Source of the DNA: Ostrinia nubilalis | Taxonomy: Eukaryota; Arthropoda; Insecta; Lepidoptera; Crambidae | Length of the DNA stretch: 64,000 nucleotides | Reading direction: 5' to 3' | NCBI RefSeq assembly: GCF_963855985.1 | Contig: NC_087117.1 | Location: 191,001-255,000 of the forward strand | Shown here: piece after piece, positions 61,700 through 64,000 of the stretch | How positions within the stretch are numbered: the first letter of the stretch is position 1 | How the letters are laid out: every line of letters starts with the position of its first letter | Translations under genes and position numbers: made by a program | The notes under the pieces: model-generated | Told to the model about the DNA's origin: nothing | Databases searched by the model: none | What the model saw: the letters and a program-made list of their open reading frames with translations, nothing else

Positions 61700-62180
61700 A
61701 TTTTAGCTGTAACAAAGTCGTAACACTCCATAAAATTTGTTATTGTGGCTCTTACCACAGCATAATAATATGTACTCATACCAAACATAACTCTAAGAGA
61801 GGAAGGGATGAATAAATATAGGTAGGTATATTATGATGATAACAGGAAGCATATAGGTTCTATGCATGAGAGAGCTTTTAAAATTCTACTTATTGTGAAT
61901 AAATTTATTTATTAATACACTTCAGTATTGTAGAAACATCCTGCAAGAAACATGGTTAGTTTTCCTTTACATCACCATTTACTTAATACTACACATACCT
62001 AAACGTAGAGCTTTTTATATGTGCATTCTCTACCACTTGTTAATAAGTTTGTGATAGCCTATGTTCTGTCTGATAACTGCAATTATTGGCTTCAGAGGTC
62101 TTAGACAGAGTATGTTTCCCTCCAAAGACATTTTCATGTAATGTTGCCAAGACGAACGGCATGGCCCGCATTGTGAAAAA
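61700..62180. other. Intergenic, nothing recognised
   Basis: AT-rich, no exon or defined repeat. Confidence 0.3.
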
Positions 62181-62189
62181 GTTATCGTA

Positions 62190-62312
62190 GAGGCTCATAA
62201 AGGTAGCAGGAAGGCGCTGGTTGCAGGCCGCTACCAACCTTGCGATATGACATCATCGGGGGAGGCCTATGTTCAGCAGTGGACGTCCTGTGGCTGAAAT
62301 GATAATGATGTA
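62190..62312 (+). mobile_element. RTE 3' end, (ATG)n tail
   Basis: AGGCTCATAAAGGTAGCAGG, AAGGCGCTGGTTGCAGGCCG, GTTCAGCAGTGGACGTCCTG and TGAAATGATAATGATG. Confidence 0.8.
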
Positions 62313-62420
62313 GAGCCAAGCTTCTAACTGTACACCTAAGTCAAAATAAGTAGCATTGTCGTTTCGCTGTCATTAATTATTCACTTTTCATTACTACTCT
62401 TGTTATCCATTAATTCTTGT

Positions 62421-62589
62421 AAGGCCTGGTCCGTGAGCATGTAGAATTTTGTCCAATGCTGTCACGCTCGCACACTCACTGCGGGCGCCCGTCACACAGT
62501 CGCGACAGCAATATAATTACGGGCGAGCGATAAGGATGGGTAGCTTGGGGTCATTGGACAAAATTCTACGTGCTTACGGACCAGGCTTT
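62421..62589. mobile_element. MITE-I, 38-bp terminal repeats
   Basis: AAGGCCTGGTCCGTGAGCAT, GTAGAATTTTGTCCAATG mirrored by CATTGGACAAAATTCTACGT, GCTTACGGACCAGGCTTT. The interior is GC-rich. Flanked by T-A on both sides. Confidence 0.75.
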
Positions 62590-62798
62590 AGTAAATAAAA
62601 ATCGTCAATTTCAAAACTAAAGATCTAATAAGACGGAATAAACTCCACGAATACGGCCTGCTAAACCCCCGGAAGGCCTGGCGCGATAAATAGTAAGCAG
62701 GCGCCCTGGGGCCTTCGGCGGGCCCCGGGACTATGCACTATTAAACTAACTTACACGCTAGGGTTGCCTGAGGAGTTTTAGTTTTGACTCAATTTAAA

Positions 62799-63019
62799 CT
62801 AATATTATAAATGCGAAAGTAACTCTGTCTGTCTATCTTGCTTTCACGCCTAAACTACTGAACCGATTTTGATTATATCTGGCATAGAGATAGTTAAAGT
62901 CCCGAGAAAGGACATAGGATAGTTTTTATCCCGGTATTTGAAACAGGGACGCACGCGATAAAAGTTTTTCTGTGACAGACATGATACCAGGCGGGCGAAG
63001 CCGCGGGCGGAAAGCTAGT
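62799..63019 (-). mobile_element. LepH repeat with (GTCT)n
   Basis: ACTAATATTATAAATGCGAA, GTAACTCTGTCTGTCTATCT, ACATAGGATAGTTTTTATCC and GCGGGCGGAAAGCTAGT. Minus-strand match to 31329 and 56136. Confidence 0.82.
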
Positions 63020-63286
63020 ACTTAAATATATCAATTTCCATGTGTTTTAAACGTTCTGAATTTATTTATTTAGGTTTAAATACTCGTACTTTGATATGAA
63101 TAGATCTTGGTGGCGATTACTATTTTAACAAGGAATTGCAATTATTTCCTTCAATCACTGAACCAGTCACCACGTTTCTGAAGCACTATTTCTCGTATAT
63201 AATCTCAGAGCTCAAAACAGCATGCCAATGATTACTAACTTTTTTTATGCATAACAAGGCAGGTATTTGAGCACAATCGCACCTGT

Positions 63287-63411
63287 GGGGTTACTCCGAA
63301 AAACGTTATTCGAAGTTTCGAATGTTGCCATCCCGTTCTAAGCGAAATGCCAGCATGAGTGACAGTGACAGATAGGTCCAAAACTACGTAAACACCGTTT
63401 CGGAGTAGCCC
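63287..63411. mobile_element. MITE-J
   Basis: GGGTTACTCCGAAAAACG on the left and GTTTCGGAGTAGCCC on the right, inverted. GTGACAGTGACAG inside. Short and imperfect. Confidence 0.5.
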
Positions 63412-63515
63412 AGCTGGTTTTAAGTGGGATGCAGGGATGTTGCAAAAACGGTTCTGTCCTTTGTTGGTCTATTCTCAGAGCTAGGTATATTAACTTTAAG
63501 GTATGTTCACTGAAT

Positions 63516-63541
63516 ATAATTTCTTTCTTTCTTTCTTTCTT
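63516..63541 (+). repeat. (TTTC)n microsatellite
   Basis: Six or so TTTC units directly after AATATAATTTC, possibly the tail of a decayed retroposon. Confidence 0.8.
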
Positions 63542-63688
63542 ACTCTGCTGCCAGCCCTGGGCTCTCCAGGAGCGGGCCAAGTTATTATTTACTGCGCCAA
63601 CTTAATAGCAGCGCCCGGCGCACGTCGACTTGACGTGCGAATAGTTTGCAAATATGCCCGTTTTTAGTGAGCACACTTACGTGAAATA

Positions 63689-63835
63689 CAGGGTGAAATT
63701 GCATGGTGTCCCCAAATGTTTTCAATAAGCTCTCTATAGATCAATATTTTTTTTTTAAACCCGAAGCAAAAGCTTTTTCTTTACGTAAATCAATTAATTT
63801 AATGATTCTTAGGCAACACTTGCAAAGTCACCCTG
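63689..63835. mobile_element. Short TA-flanked element, CAGGGTG ends
   Basis: TA + CAGGGTGAAATTGCATGGTG and right end GCAAAGTCACCCTG + TA. The same CAGGGTG start appears at 63982 at the window edge and at 46278. The preceding AATAGTTTGCAAAT...CCGTTTTTAG block occurs before both 63689 and 63982, so a duplicated pair of units is likely. Confidence 0.55.
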
Positions 63836-64000
63836 TATACGTGGATATGGAATATACCTACGTTGGCTGGTTAGCTATGATGTTGACCCTGCTGAAACTA
63901 TTTTATATTAGAAAGAGCGTAAAGTGTGAATAGTTTGCAAATAATTCCGTTTTTAGGAAATATACGCGGAGAGGGAATATACAGGGTGGGCCAAAAATTC

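Noticed and set aside
1..64000. CRISPR array, bacterial operon or endogenous virus
   Set aside because: No regularly spaced repeats, no operon-like coding density, and no recognisable viral gene. Repeat content and splice signals are those of an insect genome.

Overview
The window looks like repeat-rich, gene-poor nuclear DNA of an insect, most probably a moth or butterfly (Lepidoptera). The base composition is AT-rich. It holds RTE-type LINE remnants whose 3' ends read into (ATGATG)n or (GAAC)n tails, Jockey/CR1-type LINE tails, tRNA-derived SINEs with CGGCCGTTTGG heads, and ACTAGC...CCGCGGCTTCGCCCGCG repeats carrying hitchhiking GTCT/GACA microsatellites. All of these are familiar from lepidopteran genomes. 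I found no complete host gene, no intact tRNA or rRNA and no CRISPR array. The organism call is inference from repeat content.

Layout. 0-5 kb: a badly decayed RTE LINE (about 88-2075), then a 5'-truncated Jockey-like LINE with a long reverse transcriptase ORF and complete 3' end (2825-4846). 5-15 kb: many short MITEs, LINE tails and a second RTE reverse transcriptase fragment (11490-12048). 15-19 kb: an RTE 3' end nested in a Jockey tail, then an hAT element (16576-18414) holding a foldback and a deleted RTE. 19-31 kb: SINEs, piggyBac-like and hAT MITEs, and a pogo/Tigger-like element with a zinc-finger transposase remnant (25115-26199). 31-34.4 kb: a piggyBac-like element split by an hAT, which itself carries a piggyBac MITE, a Tc1-type MITE and an RTE end. 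34.7-35.4 kb: the only good candidate for host coding sequence, a minus-strand THAP-type first exon and a separate last-exon candidate. 36-45 kb: tandem GC-motif repeats, PIF/Harbinger-like MITEs and a 1.4 kb TA-flanked element with many copies of one internal motif. 46-50 kb: a 2.1 kb TIR element between two diverged direct repeats, then a cluster of RTE ends. 50-64 kb: palindromic MITEs, several hAT elements with 8-bp target duplications, and more SINE/LINE ends.

How the parts relate. Autonomous enzymes are visible only as wrecks: two LINE reverse transcriptases, a piggyBac-like N-terminus and a pogo-like C-terminus. Almost everything else is non-autonomous and would depend on enzymes encoded elsewhere. 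Insertions repeatedly target other insertions, so relative ages can be read at several loci. In two places an unoccupied version of the target lies in the same window (37.1 kb against 36.95 kb; 24.48 kb against 60.17 kb). Four different hAT families and two TA-flanked families share one design: short terminal repeats backed by arrays of a short family-specific motif.

Family names used below are local labels. Jk-A to Jk-D are Jockey-like 3' ends; MITE-A to MITE-J are short inverted-repeat elements; LepH is the ACTAGC/CCGCG repeat.
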